64,000 nt of DNA, from NCBI GenBank assembly GCA_030041435.1, contig JASHNW010000007.1:1-64000 (forward strand). Reading direction: 5' to 3'. The position numbers were made by a program, and so were the translations under genes. The DNA is from Acidobacteriaceae bacterium (GTDB taxonomy: Bacteria; Acidobacteriota; Terriglobia; Terriglobales; Acidobacteriaceae). Of this stretch, positions 37,040-46,947 are shown one piece after another. The notes beneath the pieces are model-generated. The model saw only the letters and a list, made by a program, of their open reading frames with translations. It did no database searches and was not told the DNA's origin. Every line of letters starts with the position of its first letter. Position 1 is the first letter of the stretch.

Positions 37040-40000
37040 AACCACCTTGAGCAGGGGCGGCAACATAGCGGACCTGGTAGCCGCGGGGCGAGGGATGGAA
37101 GCCGGCTTCAACCAGAAAATGTGCGAAGAAATGTTCGTGCGCGGGGTGACCGCCAACCGCCGCGATGAGCAAGCCGCCGTGATGACGCGTCTCGGGATTC
37201 TGTAACAGTTCCTGAGCGTAATTCGCGAGAAATGAGGCCAAATCGCGCGCCGCTGCGGACCGGTCCGGTTCATCCTGGGGAAGAAAAATCTGGATTTCCG
37301 GATTGTTGCGCCGCAGATAGGCGACCAGGTCGCCATTGCGAAGAACGACGCTGGCACCCACGGAGCGCGTCAGCGACGGCGAGGCATCGCCGGAAACCCA
37401 GTCGGGCTGCGGCCAGCGCAGGATGCTGCCCCACGGATTCGCCGGATCGGCTGCGGTGAGCATCACCATCTCCGGCTTCTCCGGCGCTGGGAGACCCAAC
37501 GACCGCAGCAACTCGACGGCTGCCGGCAAGGCGAACTGCGCGCCGCCCAGGCCAGCGACAAAATACCCGCGCCTAATCTTACCGCCGGCCTCCAGCGCTT
37601 TCAGGACTTCATAGACGGCGCTAAATCCGCCGGGAAGGTTCTCCAGGGCTGCGGTTTCGCGTGTGACGATCCCGTAGCGCTCGAGAAGTTGCAACGCCAG
37701 GGCATGGCTCCATGCTGTCTGCGCGGCCGGTGTGGAGCGGTCGACGATCGGAACCAGCGCCCATCGGCCCTGCGCACTGGGCGGCGTGGTGCGCCTGGAC
37801 CGAAAGGCAGCCTGATTGTGGATGCGCTTTGATGAGCGCGCGGTACCGGGCTTCTCGACGTAGGCGCGCAAAACGTGCAGCGTGTCGTTGGTAACGAGAC
37901 CGCGCCACACCAGGCTCCAGAGCGCATCGACGGTTTCGCCGGGATAGCCGCCTCCGAGCGCCTCATGCAATTGCGCAAAGAACATCGCGCCACCGCGATG
38001 CAGCTGGGCCTGAATGGCTTCCTCGCGCGGCGTCAGCGGCTCGCCAGGGCCAGTCCGGGATGGCAGCAAATCGGCGATTCGGTCGGCAAGGTAGAGCGCG
38101 ATGCGGCCATCGCGTTCCCCCAGCGAATCGACGCCGCACCAGACTACCTCGCCGGCGGCGATCAGCGTGTCGAGGTCGGCGGAAGAATAACGCGCAAGCC
38201 TCGCGGGGAGGATTTTCGATTCCAGAAGCGAGGCGGGCAGCGGCGCGCCCTGCAGCGATTCGACGGTGTCGAGAAGGGCATCGAGGCCGCGGCGCCTGGC
38301 GAGCACGCCGTGCCAGTGTGTCTCGAGGCGAGCAAGCAGGCGCGGCTCCGCCGGTTCGATCTCCTTGCGCAGGCGCGCCAGCGACTTCATGCGAATCAGC
38401 CGCAGCGATTCGGCATCGCACCACTCACGATGCGCGCCGCCACGGCGAAATCCACCTTCCAAAATGCGACCGTCGAGCATGAGCGTGCGGAGGGCTGCTT
38501 CTACACTGCGCGGCTCCATGCCGAAGCGGTTGGCAGCTTCCTCAAGCGTGAACGGCCCATGCGTGCGCGCGAAGCGGCGGACCAGCTCGAGCACGGGCGC
38601 AGCTACGGGCTGCTGCAGTGCCTTCGGCAGGGAAGCCGGCAGCGCGATGCCCAAAGCATCGCGATAACGAGCAGCATCTTCGGCGGCGATGAAGCGCTGC
38701 TCGCCGGCGATTGAAACTGGGAGCACGCGCTGCGCGCGTGTGAGGCTGGTCAGGGACTTCAACAATTCCGGCGAGGCAACTCGCTGTGCAATCTCCTCGC
38801 GCGAAAGATCCCCAAGCCGGAGCAGCAGCTCGTGCGTGCCGTCGGCTGTCCGGATACGCTGTGCTTCGCCGAGCAGCTGGAGATGCGCCTCAACGTCGCT
38901 GATCGCGATGGGGTCAAGCAATTCGCGCAGGTCGGCTTCGCCGAGGAGCTCGCGCAGCTGGTTCTGATCGATGGAGAGCGCCTGGGCGCGGCGTTCGGCG
39001 AGAGGCGCGTCGCCGTCGTAAATGAAATTGCCGACGTACCCAAACAGCAGCGACGCTGCAAACGGCGACGCCTTCGGGGTATCGACCACGTGCACCTGAA
39101 TGCCGCCGTCTTTGATGGAGCGCAGCACGTCAACCAGCGCCGGCATGTCGAAGCTGTCGCGCAGGCATTCGCGATACGCTTCGAGGAGCATTGGAAAGGA
39201 AGGGTAGCGCGACGCGACCGCGAGCAAATCGGCTGCTCGTTTTCTCTGTTGCCACAGCGGAGCCCGCGACTGGGCGCGACGGCGCGGCAGCAGCAAAGCC
39301 CGTGCCGACGCCTCGCGGAATTTTGCCGCAAAGAGGGCGGTTCGGCTGAGCTGGCTCACCACCAGGTCGGTCGCTGCCGCGGGATCGGGCTGCAGCAGTG
39401 CCGCATCCGGCGGAGTATCGACATCGGGGAAGCGGAGGACGAATCCATCGTCGGTCCACATCGTCTCCACGTGCGGACCATCTGCGCTTTCGATCTGTGC
39501 GACCGCGGCCATCGCCCAGGGTGCGTGCACGCGGCTGCCGAAGGGCGTGAGGACACAGACGCGCCAGTCGCCCAGGTCGTCGCGAATGCGCTCCACGACG
39601 ATGTTCCGGTCATCTGGCACCGTTGTGGTTACATTTGCCTGATCGGCAAGGAACTGAAGGAGGCTTTCGGCGCCTTCGGTGTCCAGATCGTGCTCGCGCA
39701 CGAGGCGGCTGATCGCCGCATTCGGAGGCTGGGCGCGCAGCTCGCGCACCAGAGCGCCGACGCGGCGGCCGAACTCGAGCGGCCGGCCCGCCTGGTCGCC
39801 ATGCCAGAAGGGCAGTTTGCCTGGCTGTCCGGGAGCGGGAGAGACGAGGACGCGGTCGTGCGCAATCTCATCGATCCGCCAGCTGGACGCGCCGAGCGCG
39901 AAGACTTCTCCAACGCGGCTTTCGAAGACCATCTCCTCGTCGAGCTCGCCGACGCGGACGGGCTTTCTGCCACCCCGGCGAGGAGGCTCGCCGGGGGCCC

Positions 40001-41741
40001 CGGATTTGTGTTTGCCGGTGAGGAACACGCCGTAGAGTCCGCGATCGGGAATGGTGCCGCCGTTCAGGATGGCCAGGTTTTTTGCGCCTTCACGCGGGGT
40101 GAGGATGTTCGCGTCGCGGTCCCAGGTGATGCGCGGGTGCAGCTCGGCAAATTCGTCGGATGGGTACTTGCCGGAAAGGAGGTCGATCACCGTTTCCAAA
40201 GTCGATCGGCTGAGCGAGGCGAAGGGAGCGGCTCCGCGCACGATGGAAAAGAGGTGGTCGACCGCGATCTCCGCTTCCCGCGGGCGTTCGCCCTTTTCAC
40301 GCGGCATCGACAGCCGGGGCGGCTGGGCCACGATGGCGACAATCTGTTGCGCCAGGACATCGAGAGGGTTGCGAAGCATCGAGGTGGATTCCACCAGACC
40401 TTCATGCATGGCGCGCGTGACCGCGGCGCAGGCGACCAGGTCGGCACGGTATTTCGGGAAGATGATGCCTTCGCTGACGACGCCGACGCGATGTCCGGCG
40501 CGCCCGATGCGCTGCATACCGCTGGCGACGGAAGGCGGGGATTCGATCTGGATGACCAGGTCGATGGCGCCCATGTCGATGCCGAGCTCCAGGGACGATG
40601 TGGCGACCAGGGCGCGGATGCGGCCGCCCTTCAGCTGCTCTTCAATCTCGCGGCGCTGTGCGGCGGCGAGCGAGCCGTGATGGGCGCGGGCAATCGGTTC
40701 CTGGGCCAGATCGTTGATGGCGCCCGCCAGCCGCTCCGCCGTGCGGCGATTATTAACGAAGATCAGCGTGGACTGCCGCTGTCGGATGATCCTCAGCAGG
40801 CGCGGAGGGATCGTCGTCCAGATGGAGGCGCGCTTCGGCGGCTCGCCGGGCGCAGAGGGTTCCGGGGGAGCCAGTTTGGCGAGGTCCTCGACCGGCAGGT
40901 ACACCTGGAGGGCGAGGCGTTTCGGCTCGCCGGCGTTGACAATGGTTACGGGGCGGAAACGGCGGGCGTCGCCGTCGCTGCCATGCGCGTCAGGTTCGTC
41001 GCTGAGGTTTGACTCGCCGGCTCCTGCCGATTCGGTTCCACCGAGGAAATGCGCCACCTCCTCGAGCGGACGTTGGGTGGCGGAAAGCCCAATGCGTTGG
41101 ATTCGCCGCGGAACGATGGCCTCCAGGCGTTCGAGGCTCAGCGCCAGATGCGCGCCGCGTTTGGTGGGGACCAGCGCGTGAATCTCGTCGACGATGACGG
41201 TATCGACGGTGCGCAAGGCCGCCGCCGATTCGGAAGTGAGCAGCAGGTAGAGAGACTCCGGGGTGGTGATGAGAATATCCGCCGGCTGGCGGCGAAAGCG
41301 GGCACGCTCGCTCTGCGGTGTGTCTCCGGTGCGGATGGCGATTTCCGGCGGGCGGGAAAACACGTCGCTGTTCCGGGCGAGCGCGGCCATGCCTGCGAGC
41401 GGAACGCGCAGATTCCTTTCGACGTCGACGGCGAGCGCCTTGAGCGGGCTGATGTAAACGACACGGCAGCCGGGTGACTGGTTTTCGCCGTGGAACATCA
41501 GGCGATCGAGACACGACAGGAAAGCGGCGAGCGTTTTGCCGGTGCCGGTGGGCGCGAGGATCAGGGTGCTTTCGCCGCGCGCAATTGCCGGCCAGCCGAG
41601 GCGCTGCGGGGCGGTGGGGACGCCGAGCACCGAGCGAAACCACGCGCCGGTGACGGGGTGAAAGAGCGCGAGCGGATCCTCGGCTACCGGAGCAGGGCGG
41701 GGAAGGGTCTCGCGCGGTTGTCTCGATTTCGTGGGCGACAT
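37038..41741 (-). CDS. lhr: Large Lhr-type superfamily 2 helicase
   Basis: 1567 residues, the size of full-length Lhr. RecA-like domain 1 has Walker A LILAPTGTGKTLAAFL, VVYISPLKALAVDVERNL, ITTPESLYLLLTS and the DExH box VDTVIVDEIHALVPTKRGAH. Domain 2 has STLIFVNNRRTAERLAGAIN, VATSSLELGIDMGAIDLV and QRIGRAGHRVGVVSEG. The large C-terminal region corresponds to the Lhr winged-helix and extension domains. Lhr is a 3'-5' ssDNA-dependent helicase implicated in DNA repair. No nuclease or 3'-phosphatase partner is adjacent. It lies 56 bases downstream of cheR on the same strand. Confidence 0.95.
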   Translation of the reverse strand: MSPTKSRQPRETLPRPAPVAEDPLALFHPVTGAWFRSVLGVPTAPQRLGWPAIARGESTLILAPTGTGKTLAAFLSCLDRLMFHGENQSPGCRVVYISPLKALAVDVERNLRVPLAGMAALARNSDVFSRPPEIAIRTGDTPQSERARFRRQPADILITTPESLYLLLTSESAAALRTVDTVIVDEIHALVPTKRGAHLALSLERLEAIVPRRIQRIGLSATQRPLEEVAHFLGGTESAGAGESNLSDEPDAHGSDGDARRFRPVTIVNAGEPKRLALQVYLPVEDLAKLAPPEPSAPGEPPKRASIWTTIPPRLLRIIRQRQSTLIFVNNRRTAERLAGAINDLAQEPIARAHHGSLAAAQRREIEEQLKGGRIRALVATSSLELGIDMGAIDLVIQIESPPSVASGMQRIGRAGHRVGVVSEGIIFPKYRADLVACAAVTRAMHEGLVESTSMLRNPLDVLAQQIVAIVAQPPRLSMPREKGERPREAEIAVDHLFSIVRGAAPFASLSRSTLETVIDLLSGKYPSDEFAELHPRITWDRDANILTPREGAKNLAILNGGTIPDRGLYGVFLTGKHKSGAPGEPPRRGGRKPVRVGELDEEMVFESRVGEVFALGASSWRIDEIAHDRVLVSPAPGQPGKLPFWHGDQAGRPLEFGRRVGALVRELRAQPPNAAISRLVREHDLDTEGAESLLQFLADQANVTTTVPDDRNIVVERIRDDLGDWRVCVLTPFGSRVHAPWAMAAVAQIESADGPHVETMWTDDGFVLRFPDVDTPPDAALLQPDPAAATDLVVSQLSRTALFAAKFREASARALLLPRRRAQSRAPLWQQRKRAADLLAVASRYPSFPMLLEAYRECLRDSFDMPALVDVLRSIKDGGIQVHVVDTPKASPFAASLLFGYVGNFIYDGDAPLAERRAQALSIDQNQLRELLGEADLRELLDPIAISDVEAHLQLLGEAQRIRTADGTHELLLRLGDLSREEIAQRVASPELLKSLTSLTRAQRVLPVSIAGEQRFIAAEDAARYRDALGIALPASLPKALQQPVAAPVLELVRRFARTHGPFTLEEAANRFGMEPRSVEAALRTLMLDGRILEGGFRRGGAHREWCDAESLRLIRMKSLARLRKEIEPAEPRLLARLETHWHGVLARRRGLDALLDTVESLQGAPLPASLLESKILPARLARYSSADLDTLIAAGEVVWCGVDSLGERDGRIALYLADRIADLLPSRTGPGEPLTPREEAIQAQLHRGGAMFFAQLHEALGGGYPGETVDALWSLVWRGLVTNDTLHVLRAYVEKPGTARSSKRIHNQAAFRSRRTTPPSAQGRWALVPIVDRSTPAAQTAWSHALALQLLERYGIVTRETAALENLPGGFSAVYEVLKALEAGGKIRRGYFVAGLGGAQFALPAAVELLRSLGLPAPEKPEMVMLTAADPANPWGSILRWPQPDWVSGDASPSLTRSVGASVVLRNGDLVAYLRRNNPEIQIFLPQDEPDRSAAARDLASFLANYAQELLQNPETRHHGGLLIAAVGGHPAHEHFFAHFLVEAGFHPSPRGYQVRYVAAPAQGG

Positions 41742-41797
41742 GCCTGCAAGAGAGAATATCGCCCGCGCCGCCGGGTTGCAGCATCAGGACGCGCACG

Positions 41798-42622
41798 TCA
41801 GGACACGGGCAAAGGGCGGTACCACACAGCTTTCGCGGTGAGGACGGTCTGCCAGTGGGAATCCATCCGTGCCTGCTCGCTCAGGCCGAGGAAAAGCATG
41901 CCGTCCGGCGCCAGCGAGCGGTGCATGGTCAGGAGCACCTTGCGGCGCGTTTCCGGGGGGAAATAGATCATCACGTTACGCAGAAGGATGACGTCGAATC
42001 GTTCCTGCGTGGGCGGCGTGTCGCATAAGTTGCGCTGCTGAAAGCGGCACATGCGGCGAAGGTCCGGCGAGACTTCCCACTCGTCGCCGGTGCGCACCAT
42101 GTACTTGAGCAGGAAGCGAGCCGGCAGGCCGCGGTTGATCTCCATGCGCTGGTAGCATCCGGAGCTCGACCGGGTGACCATTTCGGCGGAAATATCTGTG
42201 CCCAGGATGTCGATTTTCCAGGAGGCGAGGGCAGGAAAGTGCTCGCGCAGGAGCATAGCAAGCGACCAGGCCTCCTGCCCGCTGGAACTGGCGGCGGACC
42301 AGAAGCGCAGGGTGCGCGTATTGCGGCGCGCGGCGATCAGGGCCGGGAGCAGTTCTTCGCGCAGCAGGTCAAAACTTGCTGTGTCGCGAAAGAAGCTGGT
42401 CTCGTTGATCGTCATGGCTTCGGCGACGGAATGCTCGAGAGTCGAACCGGACTCCGATCGCAGCGCGCGGACCAGCTCGTCGAGCGACTGCATTCCGCAG
42501 TTGCGCACTATGCGCTGCAGGCGCGATTCGAAAAGATAATCGCGGGCCGGATCGAAACGATTGCCGGAGTTGCGCATGACCACGGTGCGCAGGTAGTCGG
42601 CGTCGATGGAGGACAGGCTCAC
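41798..42622 (-). CDS. cheR: Chemotaxis protein methyltransferase CheR
   Basis: Methylates glutamates of chemoreceptors using S-adenosylmethionine. 274 residues: CheR-N helical domain, then the linker TINETSFFRDTASFDLLREE, the SAM site FWSAASSSGQEAWSLAMLL, EILG-like KIDILGTDISAEMVTRS and DVILLRNVMIYFPPETRRKV. The canonical SAM motif has TGQEPYS; here SGQEAWS, a mild change. The C-terminal beta-subdomain is present; there is no receptor pentapeptide-tethering TPR. Its start overlaps the cheB stop by 4 bases. No receptor gene is in the window. Confidence 0.95.
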   Translation of the reverse strand: MSLSSIDADYLRTVVMRNSGNRFDPARDYLFESRLQRIVRNCGMQSLDELVRALRSESGSTLEHSVAEAMTINETSFFRDTASFDLLREELLPALIAARRNTRTLRFWSAASSSGQEAWSLAMLLREHFPALASWKIDILGTDISAEMVTRSSSGCYQRMEINRGLPARFLLKYMVRTGDEWEVSPDLRRMCRFQQRNLCDTPPTQERFDVILLRNVMIYFPPETRRKVLLTMHRSLAPDGMLFLGLSEQARMDSHWQTVLTAKAVWYRPLPVS

Positions 42623-43716
42623 GGGGCAACTGCCTCAGCCGCTGCAGTTCGTGACAGAGCAGGTCCGGCGAGCCGGACCATTTCGCCGGCGATCTCATCG
42701 AGGGGAAGAATCCTGTTGGCCAGGCCGGCGTTTGCAACACTGCCGGGCATACCCCAGATGATGCTGGTGGCGGCGTCCTGAACCACGATTGTGCCACCGG
42801 CCGCTCGGATGGCGCGACAACCGGCCAGCCCATCCGAGCCCATGCCGGTGAGCACAATGCCCAGCACGCGGCCTGCGGTGGCGACCGACGCCGAACGAAA
42901 CAAGACGTCCACCGAAGGACGGCAGAAGTTTTCCAGGTCGTTTTGGTTCAGGCGGAGGCGGAAGTCGCGGCTCAGCTCCATGTGCCAGTCGCCGCGCGCG
43001 ATATCCACCACCCCCGGCTCCGGGCGGACGCCGGAGTCGGCCTCGCGCACACGCAGAGCGCACAGCGAATTCAGGCGCTCGGCGAGCAGCCCGGTAAACA
43101 GCCGGGGAATGTGCTGCACGATGAGGATCGGCAGGGGAAAGGATGCCGGGAGTTTGGGCAGCAGGGTTTCAAGCGCAGCCGGCCCGCCTGTGGAAACCCC
43201 GAGGACAACCACGCGTGGGGCAGGCACTGGCGAAGGCGCAGATGCCGCCGCGATGCGGGATGCGGGCGCGGGCGCCGGCTCGGGCGGCAACAGGGCCAGA
43301 ATCTTCGGCAGCAACTCACGCGCCAGGGTTTCCATCCCCTCGCGAAAGCCCCGCTGCGCGGCCGGCTTGCTGACGTAATCGGTTGCTCCGCGCGACAGAG
43401 CTTCGATGGTGATGCGGGCGCCACGCCAGGTGAGGGTGCTGCACATGATCACAGGGACGCGCCGGTTGCGCCGGCGAATGGCGGAGACGACATCGAGGCC
43501 ATTCATCCCGGGCATCTCGATGTCGAGCAGCACCAGGTCAGGCCGCAGCCGGTCGAACTCAGCCAGCGCCTGCTCGCCGCCGGCGGCCGCGGCGACAATC
43601 TCGATACCGGGCTTGCTCTCCAGAACCATGCGCAGCAGGCTGCGCATCACCGCGGAGTCGTCGGCAAGGAGCACGCGAATTTTTCGTGTGCAGGGGTGCT
43701 CGCCTGGCTGATTCAA
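42619..43716 (-). CDS. cheB: Protein-glutamate methylesterase CheB
   Basis: 365 residues: receiver domain with D65 (VLLDIEMPGMNGLD) and Lys in DYVSKPAAQR, a Pro/Ala linker (about 146-168), then the methylesterase/deamidase domain with catalytic S175 in VVLGVSTGGPAALE, H202 in LIVQHIPRLFTGL and Asp in IVLTGMGSDGLAGC. All catalytic residues are present. It demethylates receptors when phosphorylated by CheA and so provides adaptation with CheR. It overlaps cheY and cheR by 4 bases on each side, indicating translational coupling. Confidence 0.96.
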   Translation of the reverse strand: MNQPGEHPCTRKIRVLLADDSAVMRSLLRMVLESKPGIEIVAAAAGGEQALAEFDRLRPDLVLLDIEMPGMNGLDVVSAIRRRNRRVPVIMCSTLTWRGARITIEALSRGATDYVSKPAAQRGFREGMETLARELLPKILALLPPEPAPAPASRIAAASAPSPVPAPRVVVLGVSTGGPAALETLLPKLPASFPLPILIVQHIPRLFTGLLAERLNSLCALRVREADSGVRPEPGVVDIARGDWHMELSRDFRLRLNQNDLENFCRPSVDVLFRSASVATAGRVLGIVLTGMGSDGLAGCRAIRAAGGTIVVQDAATSIIWGMPGSVANAGLANRILPLDEIAGEMVRLAGPALSRTAAAEAVAP

Positions 43717-44087
43717 AGCTCGTCCACTCCCGCCATGCGAAGTTTGTCGAATAGGCCGGCTTCGTCGAAAGGCTTGACCAGGTATTCGTCCGCGCCAGCC
43801 AGCAGAGCGGCTTCGATATGATCGTTCTCCGCCTCGGCGGTGACCATGACGAACTTTGTGCCATCGAAGGCATGGTCGGACCGCGCCGCGCGCAGCAGAT
43901 CGAAGCCCGACATCACCGGCATATTCCAGTCCACCAGCGCGACCGCGAAGGGCCCGGAGCGCTGCAGACAGTCCAGGCCCTGGCGGCCGTCGGCGGCCTC
44001 GACGCAGTCGACGCCATGGTCGACCAGGAGCGAGTGCAGATAATGACGGATGAACCGCGAGTCGTCGACGACAAGGGCGCGCATCAT
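43713..44087 (-). CDS. cheY: CheY-like response regulator of the che operon
   Basis: 124 residues from ATG 44087 (a second ATG follows at once at 44084), after a GAGAAGAG stretch. Receiver features: RALVVDDSRFIRHYLHSLL, phospho-acceptor Asp in FAVALVDWNMPVMSGFDLL, Thr in KFVMVTAEAEND and Lys in DEYLVKPFDEAGL. There is no output domain. In the usual scheme CheA phosphorylates it and it acts on a motor or another output; no flagellar gene is present here. It lies 23 bases after cheW and overlaps cheB by 4 bases. Confidence 0.93.
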   Translation of the reverse strand: MMRALVVDDSRFIRHYLHSLLVDHGVDCVEAADGRQGLDCLQRSGPFAVALVDWNMPVMSGFDLLRAARSDHAFDGTKFVMVTAEAENDHIEAALLAGADEYLVKPFDEAGLFDKLRMAGVDEL

Positions 44088-44110
44088 GGTTTTCTCTTCT
44101 CCAGCTGCTT

Positions 44111-44572
44111 CTAGCCGGCCAGGCTGGCCGCCAGGCGAACGGGCTCCAGCCGTTCCGGCTCCAGAGTGACCAGCAGCTGGTCCGTCAGCTTCCATGCGCC
44201 CGCAAACAGAGCCTGCCTGCGGCTCTCCAGCGTTGCCGGATTGGGCTCATGGTCGGCATCGGAGACCTGCATCACCTCGCCAACCGAGTCCACAAAGAGG
44301 CCAAACGGGCCCTCCGGCGTCTCGAAGACCAGCACGTCCTCGGGCGAGGAAGAATCTTCCATGCCAAGGAGCCGCCGCAGCGAGACCGCCGTCAGGACTT
44401 CGCCGCGATAGTGCACAAGTCCGCCGACGAAGTGCGGCGCGAGCGGAACGGACTGGGTCGCGGGCTTGCCCAGTATCTCCAGCACATGCGCGATGGGAAC
44501 GCCGTAGAGCGTGTCGCCCACCCGAACCGAGCAGACCTGCCGGGACTGTTGCGCAGAATTCTCGTTGGTCAT
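44111..44572 (-). CDS. cheW: Chemotaxis coupling protein CheW
   Basis: 153 residues with the CheW SH3-like double barrel: QVCSVRVGDTLYGVPIAHVLEI, the receptor-contact region PHFVGGLVHYRGEVLTAVSLR, then FGLFVDSVGEVMQVSD and a KLTDQLLVTLEPERL end. It links CheA to receptors. It overlaps cheA by 4 bases (ATGA type), so stoichiometry is probably set by coupled translation. Confidence 0.95.
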   Translation of the reverse strand: MTNENSAQQSRQVCSVRVGDTLYGVPIAHVLEILGKPATQSVPLAPHFVGGLVHYRGEVLTAVSLRRLLGMEDSSSPEDVLVFETPEGPFGLFVDSVGEVMQVSDADHEPNPATLESRRQALFAGAWKLTDQLLVTLEPERLEPVRLAASLAG

Positions 44573-46947
44573 TCCGCCTCCGCAGGGAATTCAGGATTTG
44601 CCTGAACGAAATCGGCGAGGCCATCCAGCGAGGGGATAGCGGCCAGGCTCACAATGCCGGTTACGTGCTCCTGGAGCAGGGTGATGCCGTTGGCGACTGC
44701 TGCGGAGCCAGCTTCCTCCAGTTGCCGGCCGGCGGCAACATCGAGCACCTGCGCAACCGTCATGCCTACCTGCCGCTTTCCGTCGCAGCAGACGACCACG
44801 GTGGTTTGCGCATCCGGATCGTCGCCGGCGACCGCGCAGGCTGCGTCGTCGAGGGGCAACAAGGCTCCGTCGAAACGCAGCACGGGCCGCGAGCCCGCGC
44901 GCTCAATCCGCGAGCGAGGAATGCGTTCGATGCGCACGACGGTCTCGAGAGGCAGTGCGGCGCGCCGCCCGTCGGCTTCCACCAGCAGATAGTTTTGCTG
45001 CGCGTTCCGGCTTTCGTCGGCCTGCGCCTCGTCGACGTCGCTGGTGAGGCCCAGGCCCGCGTTCAGGGCAATCGCGCCGGGGTTCAGGATGAGCGCCATC
45101 TCGCCGTTGCCGAGAATCGTGGCGCCGGCGTAGTAGCCGATTTCGCGCAGCACGGCGGCGAGGGGCTTCACGACAATTTCTTCCGGATCGGCCAGGCCGT
45201 CGACTACCAGCCCGAAGCGGCGGCCGTCGGCGTTGAGCACCGCGATGTCGCAGGGCTGCGAGCGCTGGCGCGCAGGCTGGCGGAGCAGACGATCGAGAAA
45301 GATGAGCGGCAGCAGCCGCCCGCGCAGCCGGTACAGGGCCGCACTCTCCAGCCACTCGATGCGGCTGTCGCTTTCGCCGGCGCTCAGGTGCGCCAGCTCA
45401 GTGAGCGAACTCTGCGGCACGGCAAAGTTCTGGCTGCAGCTGCGAACGATGAGAGCGGGAATGATGGCCAGGGTGAGGGGAATGCGCAGGCGCAGCACCG
45501 TTCCCTGGCCGGTGCGGCTGTCGATCTCAACCTTGCCGCCGATCTTCTCCACGTTCGTGCGCACCACGTCCATACCCACGCCGCGTCCCGACACGCTGGT
45601 GACCGAGGAAGCGGTCGAGAATCCGGGCAGGAAAATCAGCTGCAGAATCTCGCGTTCGCCCATCTGGTCGGCGCGCGCCGGCGATACGAGTTGCCGTTCC
45701 ACGGCTTTCCCGCGGATGCGCTCGATGTTCATGCCGGCGCCGTCATCGTGCACTTCGACGATGACGTGGCTGCCCTCGTGGCAGGCGCGCAGACGCAGCA
45801 GACCTTCCGCCAGCTTGCCGGACGCGATGCGCTGCTCCGGTGATTCGATGCCGTGGTCGATGGCGTTGCGAATGGCGTGCGTGAGGGGGTCGCGGATGGC
45901 CTCAAGCAGGCTTTTGTCCAGCTCCGTCTCCTGGCCTTCCAGTTCAAGATGAACGCGCTTGCCCAGGCCGCGCGCCAGGTCACGCACCAGTCGCGGAAAG
46001 CGCGAAAAGACATGGCTCACCGGCTGCATGCGCGCCCGCATCACGCTCTCGCGCAGATCGGCCGTCACCATGTCGAGGCGGCGCCCCAGCAGCGCGAATC
46101 CGGCATCGGCGCTGGTGGCCTGCAGGATTTGGTTGCGGGTGAGCACCAGTTCGCCGACCAGATTCATCATGCGATTCAGCAGCTCCACATCCACGCGCAG
46201 CGTGGAATCGGCCGTGCCGCCGGAGCACGCAGGCGGCGCTTCGGCGGGCGGCGGGTCAGCGTGGTCAACCGTGGGCCGCATGGCGAGCGGGGCGGCTTCT
46301 TCTGCGGAAGGGGGAGCCTGTTGCGGTCCTTCTTCCAATGCAGCGGAAGCTGCTCCGATCGCCGCGTGCGGCCCTGCCTCTCCGGCGGTCGAATCTACAG
46401 GACGGGCTGGAGGAGGCGAAACCTTTTGCGGCAGCGGCGAGCGCGGACGAGACGTACCTGGCCGGCGCGAGCCGGGTTGCTGCGAACGGCCTTTGCGCGG
46501 GGCAGCCGGGTGAGCGTGCGGAGAGGCAACCGCGGCGAGCATGTCCGCCTCCGCGGCGGTGGCGCTGCCGCTTTGCAGCGCTTCGAGACGCGCGATCATC
46601 TCGCGGTCCTCGAGGCGGCTCTCGCCTTCAGCGCTCGTGGCCTCGATGGACCGCAGGATGCCGCGCAGGTTGTCCATGAGAGCCAGCAGGCCGCTGACGA
46701 TCTCAGGATTTGCGGCCAGGCTGCCGTCGCGCAGCAGGCCGAGCAGATTCTCCCCTGCATGCGACAGGGCCTCCAGCCGGCCGAAGCCCAGGAACCCCGT
46801 CGTTCCCTTGATGGTGTGCACCGCACGGAAAATCTCCGCCAGCAGCTCGGTATCGCCGGGGCGTGCCTCCAGGTCGGTGAGACACCGTTCCATGCGGTCC
46901 AGCCCTTCCTGGCTTTCGAGCAGAAATTCGCGCGTCAGGTCGTCCAC
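44569..46947 (-). CDS. cheA: Chemotaxis histidine kinase CheA with two CheW-like domains
   Basis: 792 residues. The HPt domain has the phospho-acceptor H44 in EIFRAVHTIKGTTGFLG. A long Pro/Ala/Arg-rich linker (about 140-245) replaces a clear P2 domain. The dimerisation helix starts at VDVELLNRMMNLVGELVLTR. The ATPase domain has THAIRNAIDHGIESPEQR (N box), DDGAGMNIERIRG and TSVSGRGVGMDVVR. At the C-terminus a CheW-like domain (about 520-640) is followed by a second, more diverged one (about 660-780, NYLLVEADGRRAALPLETVV). The start is GTG 46947. First gene of cheA-cheW-cheY-cheB-cheR; receptor and motor genes are not nearby, so motility versus another output is open. Confidence 0.95.
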   Translation of the reverse strand: MDDLTREFLLESQEGLDRMERCLTDLEARPGDTELLAEIFRAVHTIKGTTGFLGFGRLEALSHAGENLLGLLRDGSLAANPEIVSGLLALMDNLRGILRSIEATSAEGESRLEDREMIARLEALQSGSATAAEADMLAAVASPHAHPAAPRKGRSQQPGSRRPGTSRPRSPLPQKVSPPPARPVDSTAGEAGPHAAIGAASAALEEGPQQAPPSAEEAAPLAMRPTVDHADPPPAEAPPACSGGTADSTLRVDVELLNRMMNLVGELVLTRNQILQATSADAGFALLGRRLDMVTADLRESVMRARMQPVSHVFSRFPRLVRDLARGLGKRVHLELEGQETELDKSLLEAIRDPLTHAIRNAIDHGIESPEQRIASGKLAEGLLRLRACHEGSHVIVEVHDDGAGMNIERIRGKAVERQLVSPARADQMGEREILQLIFLPGFSTASSVTSVSGRGVGMDVVRTNVEKIGGKVEIDSRTGQGTVLRLRIPLTLAIIPALIVRSCSQNFAVPQSSLTELAHLSAGESDSRIEWLESAALYRLRGRLLPLIFLDRLLRQPARQRSQPCDIAVLNADGRRFGLVVDGLADPEEIVVKPLAAVLREIGYYAGATILGNGEMALILNPGAIALNAGLGLTSDVDEAQADESRNAQQNYLLVEADGRRAALPLETVVRIERIPRSRIERAGSRPVLRFDGALLPLDDAACAVAGDDPDAQTTVVVCCDGKRQVGMTVAQVLDVAAGRQLEEAGSAAVANGITLLQEHVTGIVSLAAIPSLDGLADFVQANPEFPAEAE

